Part shown: positions 22,599 to 30,417 of the stretch, piece by piece
Layout of the letters: each line of letters opens with the position of its first letter
How positions within the stretch are numbered: the stretch's first letter is position 1
Assembly (NCBI GenBank): GCA_016869645.1
Contig: VGDO01000051.1
Location: forward strand, 1-32,000
DNA length: 32,000 nt
Source of the DNA: Alphaproteobacteria bacterium
GTDB taxonomy: Bacteria > Pseudomonadota > Alphaproteobacteria > SHVW01
Reading direction: 5' to 3'
Translations under genes and position numbers: made by a program
Notes under the pieces: generated by a model
What the model saw: the letters and a program-made list of their open reading frames with translations, nothing else
Database searches by the model: none
What the model was told of the DNA's origin: nothing

Positions 22599-23507
22599 AT
22601 GATGACGTCTCGGTCGGATTCTTCGGACGCCACAGGCGCTTGCATCCATCGATCAAGCTGCGGCGCCCTGCCAACCGTGACCGCGCGGGATCTCGGCGAA
22701 GAGGAGCGAGCGGACCCTGCGGCCACTCGCCGCTCGCGCCGCGCGCCGGCCCACCGGCACAATTGGCGCCATGCAATCCGCCCATGCGTCGGCGCCGTGG
22801 CAATCCTGCTGGCGGCGGATGCAACGGCCCAGACCGTCACGCTCGACCTCAGCGGCGGCGGCTCGCTCACGCGATCGCTCTTTCAACTCTTCATCCTCAC
22901 GACGGTCCTCGCGCTCATGCCGACCGCCGCCGTCACTGTGACCTGCTTCACTCGGCTGATCATCGTGTTCTCGCTGATCCGCTCGGCAATCGGACTTCAA
23001 CAAGCGCCGCCGAACATCGTTCTGACCAGCCTCGCGATCTTTCTCAGCTTGTTCATCATGGCGCCGACCTTCGACGATTGCTACAAGCAGGCCGTCGCAC
23101 CCTATCTTTCCGAGCAGATCAACGAGACGGAAGCGTTGCAGCGGGGCATAGAGCCATTCAGGAGGTTCATGCTTCGCAATGTACGCGCCACCGAGCTCGA
23201 TCTCATGGAGAGCGTGGCGCGCAAGAGGACCGGCCAGGGTGCCGCGGCGGCTTCCGGCGAGCCCGATTTGCGCGTGCTGATCCCAGCTTTCATGCTCAGC
23301 GAGCTGCGGGTTGCCTTCGAGATGGGCTTCCTGATCTTCCTGCCATTCCTCATCATCGACATTGTGGTCTCGGCCATTCTCATGGCAATGGGCATGATGA
23401 TGGTTCCCCCGGTTCTCATCGCCCTGCCATTCAAGTTGATCTTCTTCGTTTATACCGACGGCTGGGTGATGCTCGTCGGCGCGCTGCTCGAAAGCTACCA
23501 AGTCTGA
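22599..23507 (+). CDS. fliP: Flagellar export gate protein FliP
   Basis: FliP is the core subunit of the flagellar export gate in the inner membrane. The family is clear from LQQAPPNIVLTSLAIFLSL, FMLRNVRATELDLM, LIPAFMLSELRVAFEMGFL and MMMVPPVLIALPFKLIFFV. A signal-peptide-like stretch, VGAVAILLAADATAQ, precedes the mature part, as in many FliP proteins. About 60 polar residues stand before that signal if the ATG at 22599 is used. A GTG at 22677 would shorten the arm, and neither start has a good ribosome-binding site. The stop overlaps the ATG of the next gene by one base (TGATG). Confidence 0.96.
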   Translation: MMTSRSDSSDATGACIHRSSCGALPTVTARDLGEEERADPAATRRSRRAPAHRHNWRHAIRPCVGAVAILLAADATAQTVTLDLSGGGSLTRSLFQLFILTTVLALMPTAAVTVTCFTRLIIVFSLIRSAIGLQQAPPNIVLTSLAIFLSLFIMAPTFDDCYKQAVAPYLSEQINETEALQRGIEPFRRFMLRNVRATELDLMESVARKRTGQGAAAASGEPDLRVLIPAFMLSELRVAFEMGFLIFLPFLIIDIVVSAILMAMGMMMVPPVLIALPFKLIFFVYTDGWVMLVGALLESYQV

Positions 23508-24790
23508 TGTCGGCAAGCAGAATCATCCTGGCGCTATCGGCTGCGTCCTGCCTGACGCTCACGATCGTCTCGGCCCGTGACTCGTCCGCAGGTCAGGCGC
23601 CGTCGGTTTCGATTCGCGGCGCATTGTCGGGAGCGGCCGATCTGCTCGCCGGCCGGGAAACCCTGGCGGCCCAGCACCTATTGCACGGTGCCGTCGTGCT
23701 CCACGGGCGCAACGCCGGCCGATCGCCCTTCGCCTTCGATCTCGTATTCGCGCACGGACTCATCGGCGCGAGCCCGCAGGTGCTTCGGCCGTTCTCCGAT
23801 CTGAGCGCACTCGCTGCCGGCATGCAATCACTGATGCGGAGCCTGGAGACCGGCTCCCCCATAGAGGTCAGCGGATGGTCAACCGGCCCGGACGCCGCCG
23901 GCCTGCTGTGCGACACTCTTTTCATCCGCAGCTATTTCGATCCATCCGCAGTGCGCGATGTCCTCATGTCGTCGCAAGCGACTCTGATGTCGGCTCTGCC
24001 CCGGGATTCGGCGCTGCTGCAGTGCCTCATGGCCGACGTCATCCCCTACATAGACTGGCCGGTCGGCATGGCGTCCCTGATCGAACGCTGGCTGACCGGC
24101 GTGCCATCGGAAGCGCTTGCCGGCGTATTGCGACGAAAGATCTTGGAGGGCCATTTCGGCGACGCGGTCGCCGTCACCTCTTTGTTGACGGATCAGCGAC
24201 TTCGCTCGGAGCTAACCGAGGCGATCATTTCCGCGCGCCAGCTGGCATCGTTGAAGCTACCGGACGCCGATCGCCTCCAGAGTCTTGTCGCGAATTGGGA
24301 AGCCAGTCCGGCGGCCGCAGGCGGCATGTTCGGCTACCTTTTCCTGATGCAGGCCCCCGCTGCCGCGCTGGCCGCGTATCGCGACCGGATTGATCGTCTG
24401 ACGGGCCAGTCATCTGACCGCAGGCTTGGCAGCCTCGCTCTGTTGGCCAGGCTCCACCGCGGCGGCGTCGAGGAGGCATCCGAGACAGGGCGGGCCGGTG
24501 GCTTTATTCCTCTGCGCGAGTTTCTCGGCGTCATGGAGCGCGCAGAGGCGGCGGCGAGAGTGAGGTTGCTGCACGACGCCCTCGGCCGCGCCGCCCTGGC
24601 TCCCGCCGCGCGCTGTCTTGCGCTTGCGCTTGCGGTGCCGGATATCGTGAAGCGCGACGGGCGTGACGCTGCCATCGCCATGACGACCGGACTCGTGCGC
24701 TCGATCGCATCGGGCCCCGTCGCGCCGGACACGTGGGCCGCCAGCGGCGCCCTCCTCGCTATTGAACAGATAGGTGCCCGCGCGCGATGA
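23507..24790 (+). CDS. Exported 427-residue protein of unknown function, possible MotC counterpart
   Basis: The protein starts with a signal peptide (about residues 1-30, IILALSAASCLTLTIVSA). It continues as an Ala/Leu-rich, mainly helical protein with repeated helix pairs such as LLAGRETLAAQHLLHGAVVL and DADRLQSLVANWEAS. I do not recognise a family. Size, export and helical build recall rhizobial MotC, a periplasmic motility protein that needs MotE, and a motE-type gene is present in the window. I cannot see a MotC signature, however, so this is only a hypothesis. It overlaps fliP by one base and the SPOR gene by four, so the three are translationally coupled. A longer open frame upstream is a fliP shadow. 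Confidence 0.7.
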   Translation: MSASRIILALSAASCLTLTIVSARDSSAGQAPSVSIRGALSGAADLLAGRETLAAQHLLHGAVVLHGRNAGRSPFAFDLVFAHGLIGASPQVLRPFSDLSALAAGMQSLMRSLETGSPIEVSGWSTGPDAAGLLCDTLFIRSYFDPSAVRDVLMSSQATLMSALPRDSALLQCLMADVIPYIDWPVGMASLIERWLTGVPSEALAGVLRRKILEGHFGDAVAVTSLLTDQRLRSELTEAIISARQLASLKLPDADRLQSLVANWEASPAAAGGMFGYLFLMQAPAAALAAYRDRIDRLTGQSSDRRLGSLALLARLHRGGVEEASETGRAGGFIPLREFLGVMERAEAAARVRLLHDALGRAALAPAARCLALALAVPDIVKRDGRDAAIAMTTGLVRSIASGPVAPDTWAASGALLAIEQIGARAR

Positions 24791-25734
24791 GCTCAACTCC
24801 GACACCTCGCGACCGGGTTACCGCTGGCGCCAGCGTGGCCCTGGCGGCGCGCGCTGCGCTTGTCCACGCGCCCCGGGCGGAGCGTCCGCTCGTCGGCGAT
24901 CTCTCGTCGACCGCCCAGCGGTTCACCCGGCACGCGATCAATGCCGCGGCACGCCGCGACGCGCTCAAGCGTCTCGTAGCCGTTATTGCGATCTACACCG
25001 CCGTGGTCTGTGCCGCCGCAGGCGACGGTTGGTCCAGCGACGCCGTCGATCTGCCGGCTATGCGCTCCGCGGCCATTGCCGACCTGATATGCGCCGGCGA
25101 TTTCGCCGCCGCGGCAGCCCAGTTGCAGCGCCGCGATGCCGGGCGTCCGGACGACGCGGCCGCATTGTTCATGCGCGCCTGGCTTGCACGTTTTTTCGGG
25201 GATCTCACCCGAGCGGGTCAGATTCTCGACCAGCTTGTCGCCCTTCAGCCGTCGGCGCCGATTCGCGATGCATGCACGCGCGAGATCGTCAACAGGGACT
25301 GGCTGACCCTTGCCGCACAGCTACGGAACGGCAGCGCCGACATTCCTCTGCCGCTTGCCGATGATGGCCCGCCGCAGCCGCCGAACCAGGGCCCAGCAGC
25401 GGTTGGCACCGGCAACTCCGTGGAGTCGGTCTGGACATCAGCGAGGATCCTGAAACCGGCAATCAGCGGCCAGGCCGAGGTCGCGTCGCGACACGCTGTG
25501 CTGGTCCAACTCGGAACCCTGCGCAGCGAAGCATCGGTAGAGCCGCTGATCGAGCGCGCGCTCCGCGCTGCGCCCGATTTGCTCGACCGGCAAAACCTCG
25601 AGCTGCTGCGGTCGGGCGGATCCAAGCAGCTGATCATCATTCGGTTTCGCGTTCGCGATGGCGAGCGGACCTGTGCTCTCTTGACCCAGGCCAAGCTCGA
25701 TTGCCTGGTCGTGCCAGGACGTCAAGCTGGCTGA
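24787..25734 (+). CDS. Membrane-anchored protein with C-terminal SPOR domain
   Basis: The 315 residues have a polar N-terminal arm, a membrane span near residues 61-80 (LKRLVAVIAIYTAVVCAAAG) and a helical section with TPR-like spacing around LICAGDFAAAAAQL and AALFMRAWLARFFGDL. After a Pro-rich linker, a SPOR-type domain fills about 230-312, with HAVLVQLGTLRSEASVEPL, IIIRFRVRDGERTCALL and a final LDCLVV. SPOR domains bind peptidoglycan with denuded glycan strands and usually act at division sites. Here the gene is locked by ATGA overlap to the exported protein after fliP, which suggests a wall-associated motility factor. It could anchor the 427-residue partner to the wall. No similar flagellar protein is named to my knowledge. 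Confidence 0.75.
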   Translation: MSSTPTPRDRVTAGASVALAARAALVHAPRAERPLVGDLSSTAQRFTRHAINAAARRDALKRLVAVIAIYTAVVCAAAGDGWSSDAVDLPAMRSAAIADLICAGDFAAAAAQLQRRDAGRPDDAAALFMRAWLARFFGDLTRAGQILDQLVALQPSAPIRDACTREIVNRDWLTLAAQLRNGSADIPLPLADDGPPQPPNQGPAAVGTGNSVESVWTSARILKPAISGQAEVASRHAVLVQLGTLRSEASVEPLIERALRAAPDLLDRQNLELLRSGGSKQLIIIRFRVRDGERTCALLTQAKLDCLVVPGRQAG

Positions 25735-25774
25735 TGAAGGTTGTGCTCGAGCCCGTCTCGGCTCCGAACCGCCA

Positions 25775-26188
25775 TTATCGCCGATGGAATTTCGTGAACC
25801 TGACTTCCCGGGTCGCGTCGCCGTTGAAGAAGGCATTGACGGCATCTAGCAGGACATCACGCATGCGATCACGACCCGGCTGGTCGCTGGAATCGAGGAA
25901 TTCGTACAGCGCGGCCTCGTACATCCGAAGCGACAGCTCCACTTTCTTCTGCCGCCCGAAATCGAGGGATGAGACGATCAACTCGAATTCCGGCGTGAAC
26001 GCCAGGGCGACCTCGACCGTCAGACCGCGCCCGGGCTTCTTGAGCACGAACGGACCGAAGACGACATAGCCCAGATATGGCTGGGAGCTGCCTGTGTGGT
26101 TGTCGGCTGCCGAGGCCGGGCAGCCAACGCCCGCGACCAGCGCCGCGGTTAACATGAGCGGCGCCAGAAACCGCGCACGGCGCTTCAT
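25775..26188 (-). CDS. Second FliL-like exported protein
   Basis: The 137 residues start with a signal peptide (LAPLMLTAALVAGVGCPASA|ADN) and then run through GYVVFGPFVLKKPGRGLTVE and AFTPEFELIVSS, ending KVELSLRMYEAALYEFL and LLDAVNAFFNGDATREVRFTKF. The final part, with two helices and a closing V-x-F-T-K-F strand, resembles the end of FliL. The GVGC stretch is not a good lipobox, so cleavage after ASA is more likely. The ATG at 26188 overlaps the fliX stop by four bases. Function is unproven; a periplasmic stator or ring accessory is possible. It converges on the SPOR gene with a 40-bp gap. Confidence 0.5.
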   Translation of the reverse strand: MKRRARFLAPLMLTAALVAGVGCPASAADNHTGSSQPYLGYVVFGPFVLKKPGRGLTVEVALAFTPEFELIVSSLDFGRQKKVELSLRMYEAALYEFLDSSDQPGRDRMRDVLLDAVNAFFNGDATREVRFTKFHRR

Positions 26189-26613
26189 TCGACCACCGCG
26201 CGGCCAGGCCGACCGAGCTTTGCGAGCTGCACCGAAACCACCTGCTCGATTTCCCCACACACGGCCGCCAGTTCGTCGTCCGGGGCCTCCCGGCTGGCCG
26301 CCTTGAGACGGCGGACCAGCTCCTCTGCAAGGCGTGGGTCAATTCGATCGTCCAAATAGGACTGTTGCAGAGCGCCGAGGATGTCGAGTGTCCGTCTCTG
26401 ACGTTCGACCAGCGCCCGACGCCTGGAACGGCCCCTATTTCCCGCCTCCCACAGGCCGAACGCGACTTCGTCGACTGCCTGCGCGGACGACACCTCGCCG
26501 CCCCCTGCCACCCCGGCTAGCCTATCGGCTGCGACCGCGAACGACTCCGTGCTGGCCTTGCCCGATCCGGTCTTCGACACGCCCGAACTCTTGCCCGTCC
26601 CCGAAACTCTCAT
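26185..26613 (-). CDS. fliX: Flagellar assembly regulator FliX
   Basis: FliX in Caulobacter couples early basal-body assembly to the sigma-54 activator FlbD. This 142-residue protein has the FliX shape: a Gly/Ser/Lys-rich N-terminal arm (MRVSGTGKSSGVSKTG), a helical centre with RRTLDILGALQQSYLDDRID and a C-terminal helix VCGEIEQVVSVQLAKLG that matches the family's 'VELAKL' ending. The ATG at 26613 has GAGAGGA upstream; the frame is open far beyond, through flgI in antisense, but that is not coding. Its divergence from flgI matches the Caulobacter arrangement as I know it. FlbD itself is not in the window. Confidence 0.85.
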   Translation of the reverse strand: MRVSGTGKSSGVSKTGSGKASTESFAVAADRLAGVAGGGEVSSAQAVDEVAFGLWEAGNRGRSRRRALVERQRRTLDILGALQQSYLDDRIDPRLAEELVRRLKAASREAPDDELAAVCGEIEQVVSVQLAKLGRPGRAVVE

Positions 26614-26648
26614 CGTCCTCTCCAGATCGTGAGTTGGCCCGGCCGCAA

Positions 26649-26664
26649 CGCTCGACAGGTGCCC
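26649..26664 (-). promoter_or_regulatory. Weak sigma-54-like site facing fliX
   Basis: Read on the minus strand the site is GGGCACCTGTCGAGCG. It keeps GG-N10-GC and a good GGCAC at -24, but the -12 part is GAGC instead of TTGC. The start would be near 26638, about 25 nt before fliX. In DNA this rich in GC the reduced match could be chance. Confidence 0.25.
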
Positions 26665-26674
26665 AAAAACTTGC

Positions 26675-26690
26675 TGGCATACACCTTGCA
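26675..26690 (+). promoter_or_regulatory. Sigma-54-type promoter for the flgI operon
   Basis: TGGCATACACCTTGCA on the plus strand has the TGGC-N7-TTGC core with GG-N10-GC. Transcription would start near 26701, giving a leader of about 39 nt before the flgI ATG at 26740. It would drive flgI, the FlgJ/CheL-type gene and the gene after it. Confidence 0.7.
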
Positions 26691-26739
26691 GGATCCATGC
26701 CGCGGCAGGTCGACAAACGGATCGATTTTGGGGTTTTCC

Positions 26740-27882
26740 ATGGCGAAACGAGCACGTCGAATCTTCGGAGGGGTTTGCTTCGTTCTGAACCTTTTTCTGG
26801 TGCTCGGAGGAGGCGCGCCGTCCTTCGGACAGGACTACAAGTCCCGGATCAAGGACATTGCCAATTTTGAGGGTGTGCGCGATAACATTCTCGTGGGATA
26901 TGGCATTATCGTCGGTCTCAACGGCTCCGGCGACAAGCTCAGCAGCGCCGTTTTCACTCGCCACAGCCTGACGGGCATGCTCGAGCGGCTCGGCATCAAT
27001 ACCAAGAATGGCGGCCTCGACACCAAGAATGTCGCGGCTGTCATGGTGACCGCCACGCTGCCGCCCTTCGCACGGCCGGGCGGCCGGATCGATGTCATCG
27101 TGTCGGCGCTCGGTGACGCCAAGAGCCTCTTCGGCGGCGCCCTGGTCGTGACTCCTTTGCATGGCGCCGACGGCGAAGTCTATGCAGTTGCCCAGGGCCC
27201 GGTCATCGCCTCGGGGTTTGCAGCCGGTGGCGCCGCACAGACATTTGTGAAGGGCGTCCCGACCAGTGGCCGAATCCCCAATGGAGCGATCATCGAACGC
27301 AGCACCGATTTCCGCCTTCGCGACCAGTCGCGCATCATGGTGTCCCTCCGATCGCCGGATTTCACCACGGTCAAGCGCGTCGCCGAGATCATCAATGGTT
27401 CCATCGGCCAACTGATCAGCATGCCGATCGATTCGGGGACTGTCGAGGTCACCGTTCCGCCGGGCTATCCGGGCGGGGTCGTGGCGCTGCTGACGGAAAT
27501 CGAGCAGTTGTCCATCGTCCCCGATCAGTCCGCACGCGTCATGATCAACGAAGAAACGGGAACGGTGGTCATCAGCAAAGATGTCCGGATCGATCCGGTC
27601 GCCATTTCGCAGGGCGGCCTGACGGTCCGCGTCACCGAAACCCCGCAGGTCTCGCAACCCGGCGCCCTGTCGACGGGAGGTCAGACGAGGACCGTCGACC
27701 GCACCCAGGTCGACGTGACGGAAACCGGCACCGGCAAGGTCGCCCTATTTGCCCGGGGGGCGAGCCTGCAAGACTTGGTCAACGGCCTCAATTCCCTCGG
27801 CATATCGCCACGCGACCTGATCGCCGTGCTCCAGGCGCTCAAGGCGTCGGGCGCGCTGCGCGCCGAACTGACGGCAATGTAG
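26740..27882 (+). CDS. flgI: Flagellar P-ring protein FlgI
   Basis: FlgI forms the periplasmic P ring that is the rod bushing in the peptidoglycan. The 380 residues start with a signal peptide cleaved near PSFGQ|DYK. The family core IKDIANFEGVRDN, VGYGIIVGLNGSGDK and LDTKNVAAVMVTATLPPFA follows, and later VVISKDVRIDPVAISQGGLT and the end LVNGLNSLGISPRDLIAVL. I chose the ATG at 26740 because it starts directly before the signal peptide and lies just behind the sigma-54-type promoter; the frame is open 37 codons upstream, across that promoter. The ribosome-binding site is weak (GGGG). flgA and flgH are not in the window. Confidence 0.97.
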   Translation: MAKRARRIFGGVCFVLNLFLVLGGGAPSFGQDYKSRIKDIANFEGVRDNILVGYGIIVGLNGSGDKLSSAVFTRHSLTGMLERLGINTKNGGLDTKNVAAVMVTATLPPFARPGGRIDVIVSALGDAKSLFGGALVVTPLHGADGEVYAVAQGPVIASGFAAGGAAQTFVKGVPTSGRIPNGAIIERSTDFRLRDQSRIMVSLRSPDFTTVKRVAEIINGSIGQLISMPIDSGTVEVTVPPGYPGGVVALLTEIEQLSIVPDQSARVMINEETGTVVISKDVRIDPVAISQGGLTVRVTETPQVSQPGALSTGGQTRTVDRTQVDVTETGTGKVALFARGASLQDLVNGLNSLGISPRDLIAVLQALKASGALRAELTAM

Positions 27883-27884
27883 CC

Positions 27885-28220
27885 ATGATCAACCGGCCTG
27901 TTTCCGCTGTAGCCAACTTCTCCGCCGACGCGGTCGCCGGCGACCGGTGGGCCGGTGCGCGGTTGCGCGCCGCCCGCAGCGCGCGCGATTTTCAAGCCTC
28001 TGCCATTGCGTCTCTGCTCAAGCCGCTCGCGCCGGCCCTCATGGGCCAGAGTTCGACCGACCCGTCGGATGGTTTTTCTCGAGAGTTCTTCGGCTTCCTG
28101 CTGATTGAGAATCTGGCACGCCAAATGGCCGACGGCGACGCGCTCCGCATCAATGTCCGCCTCAAGGAAGGGATGGAGCGGACAGTGGCAAGCCCCACCC
28201 CGGACGGAGCCCAATCGTGA
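27885..28220 (+). CDS. FlgJ/CheL-type rod-binding protein
   Basis: This 111-residue protein matches the N-terminal rod-binding domain of FlgJ, with ARDFQASAIASLLKPL in the place of 'F-a-fl-qmL' and FFGFLLIENLARQMADGDA in the place of the 'm---ll-e-yak' helix. It has no peptidoglycan-hydrolase domain, as usual in alphaproteobacteria, where the single-domain form is often called CheL. It would act in rod assembly, probably as a cap or scaffold. It starts two bases after the flgI stop and overlaps the next gene in a GTGA. Confidence 0.8.
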   Translation: MINRPVSAVANFSADAVAGDRWAGARLRAARSARDFQASAIASLLKPLAPALMGQSSTDPSDGFSREFFGFLLIENLARQMADGDALRINVRLKEGMERTVASPTPDGAQS

Positions 28221-28609
28221 ACAGCGCCGCCACCGAGCCCGATGACGTCGGCATTCTCGACCTCGTGATTCGCCTCGCCGCGGCCACCAAGGGCGCGGCG
28301 CGAGATAGATCGAACCGGACCGCGCCGATCAGGGAGCTGACCCATATCTGTGCCGAGATCGAGACCCGCTTGCGTCGACGCCAAGCGCGCGCGGCGGCGG
28401 AAGCGGAAATAGGCCCCACCCTCGGACTAGTCCGTCGTGAACTGGATCGCGCGATGACGGATTTGCGTGCGCATATGAAGGCCATCGATCTCGCCGTGCG
28501 TGCTTACCGTCGCGCGGCGTCCGGCCCACCCGGCGCCGTGCTCGGCTATTGCGGCGACGGACGCAGCGCGAGCTTTCGCGATTTTGCCCTCAGCAGAACG
28601 GTAGTTTAG
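28217..28609 (+). CDS. Helical protein in the FlbY position
   Basis: This 130-residue protein uses a GTG start that overlaps the previous stop (GTGA). It is mostly helical and rich in Arg and Ala: LVIRLAAATKGAARDR, then ELTHICAEIETRLRRRQAR, then LVRRELDRAMTDLRAHMK. There is no signal or membrane span. In Caulobacter-type clusters a small helical gene, flbY, follows flgI and cheL, and this one has the same place and size. It may be an export chaperone, but sequence alone does not show that. The C-terminal 25 residues look disordered. Confidence 0.55.
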   Translation: MNSAATEPDDVGILDLVIRLAAATKGAARDRSNRTAPIRELTHICAEIETRLRRRQARAAAEAEIGPTLGLVRRELDRAMTDLRAHMKAIDLAVRAYRRAASGPPGAVLGYCGDGRSASFRDFALSRTVV

Positions 28610-28779
28610 CCGCGTGCCATCGTTCCGCTCGCCTCGACTACCGGCGGTCGCTGACCGGACCAACGATCGGCCGCGACGCATGTTGACCGCGACCGGCCTC
28701 GGCGGCGGGGCACAGCGACGCGGCCGTGCCGTCGGCGTCCTAACGGCGGCGCGCGGCTACGGCGCCGCCTGATCTCACC
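28610..28779. other. Spacer upstream of flhB, no gene
   Basis: A 170-bp, very GC-rich spacer. It holds several short GC-rich inverted repeats but no sigma-54 core and no clear -35/-10 pair. flhB may be read through from the flgI operon. I see no small gene. Confidence 0.4.
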
Positions 28780-29868
28780 ATGTCTTCGGACCAAAAGGAT
28801 CGGGACGACAAGACCGAGGAGCCGACCCAGCGGCGCCTCGACAAGGCGCATGACGAAGGCGAACTGCAAATCGCCAGCGACCCATTCCTGCTGGCGGTCA
28901 TGCTCGTCGGCGTCGGATTGCTGCTCGCCGTACCGCTCTGGTTCGCTTCACTCAAAGGCCTGCTCGGCTACTTCTACGATACCTACCCGCAGACCGGCGA
29001 CGGCCTCGCATCGTCGCACAGCCTGCTGCCCCTGTTGAGCAGGGGCCAGCTCTGGACCTTGGCGATCCTGACGATTGCCGGCGGCGCATTCATTGCCGTC
29101 GTGCTCGCCGGCGCCGCGGCCCTTCGCCGGTTCCGCGTGCCGTTCAGGCCGATCAAGCCGGACTTGGCCAATGTTTCGCCGGGCCGGGGTATCCACCGGA
29201 TTTACGGTCGCGAAGGCCTCACCCGCAGCGCGCTCAACTGCGCGAAGGTCTTGGCTACCCTGGCCTGCCTGAGCGTCGTGGCGTACAACGTCGTTCTTCC
29301 CCGGCTCATGCATTTTTCGTTTGAAGACCGCAGCGCGCTGGTAGCGACGCTGGTCAACGCCCTCATCCCGCTGCTCGCTGCCGCGCTCGCCTTGCTTGCA
29401 CTTTTCGCCGCGGGCGATGTCGTGTTGCGGTATTTTCAGAATCGGCGCCGAATGCTCATGTCGCACCAGGACATCCGCGATGAAATGAAGGAACAAGAGG
29501 GCGACCCGCACATCCGGGCTCGCCTGAAGAAGATCAGGCGCGAGCGTCGCCGAAAGAGCCGCTATGCCCTGGCCGACGCAGACGCCCTGATCACCAATCC
29601 GACGCACTATGCTGTCGGCGTAAAATATGTCCTGGCTGAACGGCGGGCTCCTTTTCTGATCGACAAGGGCGCGGGCATTGCTGCCCTAAGGCTGATCCGA
29701 GCGTCGCGCCGGGCGAACGTCCCGATCCTGAGATACCCAAGCGTCGCCAGAAATCTCTTTTTCAATGTAGCGATCGACGAGGAGATACCCGAGTCGCTCT
29801 ATGAAGACGTCGCGCGCATTCTTCTGGTCGTCTACCAGATCAAGGAGCGTCGGCGAAAACCGCATTGA
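28780..29868 (+). CDS. flhB: Flagellar export switch protein FlhB
   Basis: FlhB sits at the export gate and changes substrate class from rod/hook to filament after self-cleavage. The 362 residues have the acidic start DDKTEEPTQRRLDKAHDEGE, four membrane spans (about 35-55, 84-112, 145-165 and 185-210) and the cytoplasmic domain with the cleavage motif Asn273-Pro-Thr-His. Upstream of the cleavage site is the basic KKIRRERRRKSRYAL helix. The motif is intact, so switching should work. The FliK-like protein at 2417-3598 would be its partner. fliR, normally beside flhB, is absent. Confidence 0.97.
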   Translation: MSSDQKDRDDKTEEPTQRRLDKAHDEGELQIASDPFLLAVMLVGVGLLLAVPLWFASLKGLLGYFYDTYPQTGDGLASSHSLLPLLSRGQLWTLAILTIAGGAFIAVVLAGAAALRRFRVPFRPIKPDLANVSPGRGIHRIYGREGLTRSALNCAKVLATLACLSVVAYNVVLPRLMHFSFEDRSALVATLVNALIPLLAAALALLALFAAGDVVLRYFQNRRRMLMSHQDIRDEMKEQEGDPHIRARLKKIRRERRRKSRYALADADALITNPTHYAVGVKYVLAERRAPFLIDKGAGIAALRLIRASRRANVPILRYPSVARNLFFNVAIDEEIPESLYEDVARILLVVYQIKERRRKPH

Positions 29869-30417
29869 TCCCCGTCGCCAACTCCCAGCGCCCCGCCCTC
29901 AGTGGGGTCAGTTCGATGATGCTGAACACCGACGGGATCGTGGCAGGCAAGATCGGCTCCTCAACGTTTGAAGAGGACATCTTCCGCACCATCATAGGCG
30001 GAGCGGATGGCGCCGACCGGGCGAGTGGCGGCCGGGCTCCTGGCATGCTGCCCAGTGCACGTGTATTTCCGCACCACAACGGAGCGGAAGCAGCAGTTCC
30101 AGCTCTGCCCGCCATGGTACGCTGCAGCGTAGATGGAAGACTTGTGTTGCGCCTTCTGGACACAAACGAGGAGGATTTTCCTTGCGATTCGCGATCTCCT
30201 TGGCCGGCTGGCCTAGCCTTTCCCATTCACGGTCTCCGTGAATAGGCGACTTTACCGCTGCATGTTGCGAATGCGACTGCCACAGGCTGAAAAGGCCCGG
30301 AATCAATGGACTCCGCATGTTCATTGCGCGCGATGTGATTGACCCTCGATGGGTATGGATAGGCCAAGCCAAATGGTCATGCTAGCTCCATGCAAAGCCA
30401 CCCGCTCGTCTCGGACG
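29869..30417. other. Gap between flhB and the FecR gene, probable element relic
   Basis: No convincing gene is present in 549 bp. At 29954-29976 the sequence GGCTCCTCAACGTTTGAAGA followed by GGA resembles the terminal repeat of the elements at 10761 and 21382. A CTGCCCGCCATGGTA block near 30105 recalls their shared internal CTGCCGCCATGG. The spacing does not match, so at best this is a rearranged fragment. A GAGGAGGA stretch near 30170 is followed by no long frame. A frame opening at 30349 is in phase with the FecR gene but lacks a ribosome-binding site. Confidence 0.35.

Noticed and set aside
22640..23506. Long open frame running into the 427-residue exported protein from upstream
   Set aside because: This part is fliP read in another frame; the signal peptide and the TGATG overlap place the true start at 23507.
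26614..27657. N-terminal extension of fliX by about 350 residues
   Set aside because: It is flgI read antisense and crosses the flgI promoter; the GAGAGGA site and FliX-type start are at 26613.
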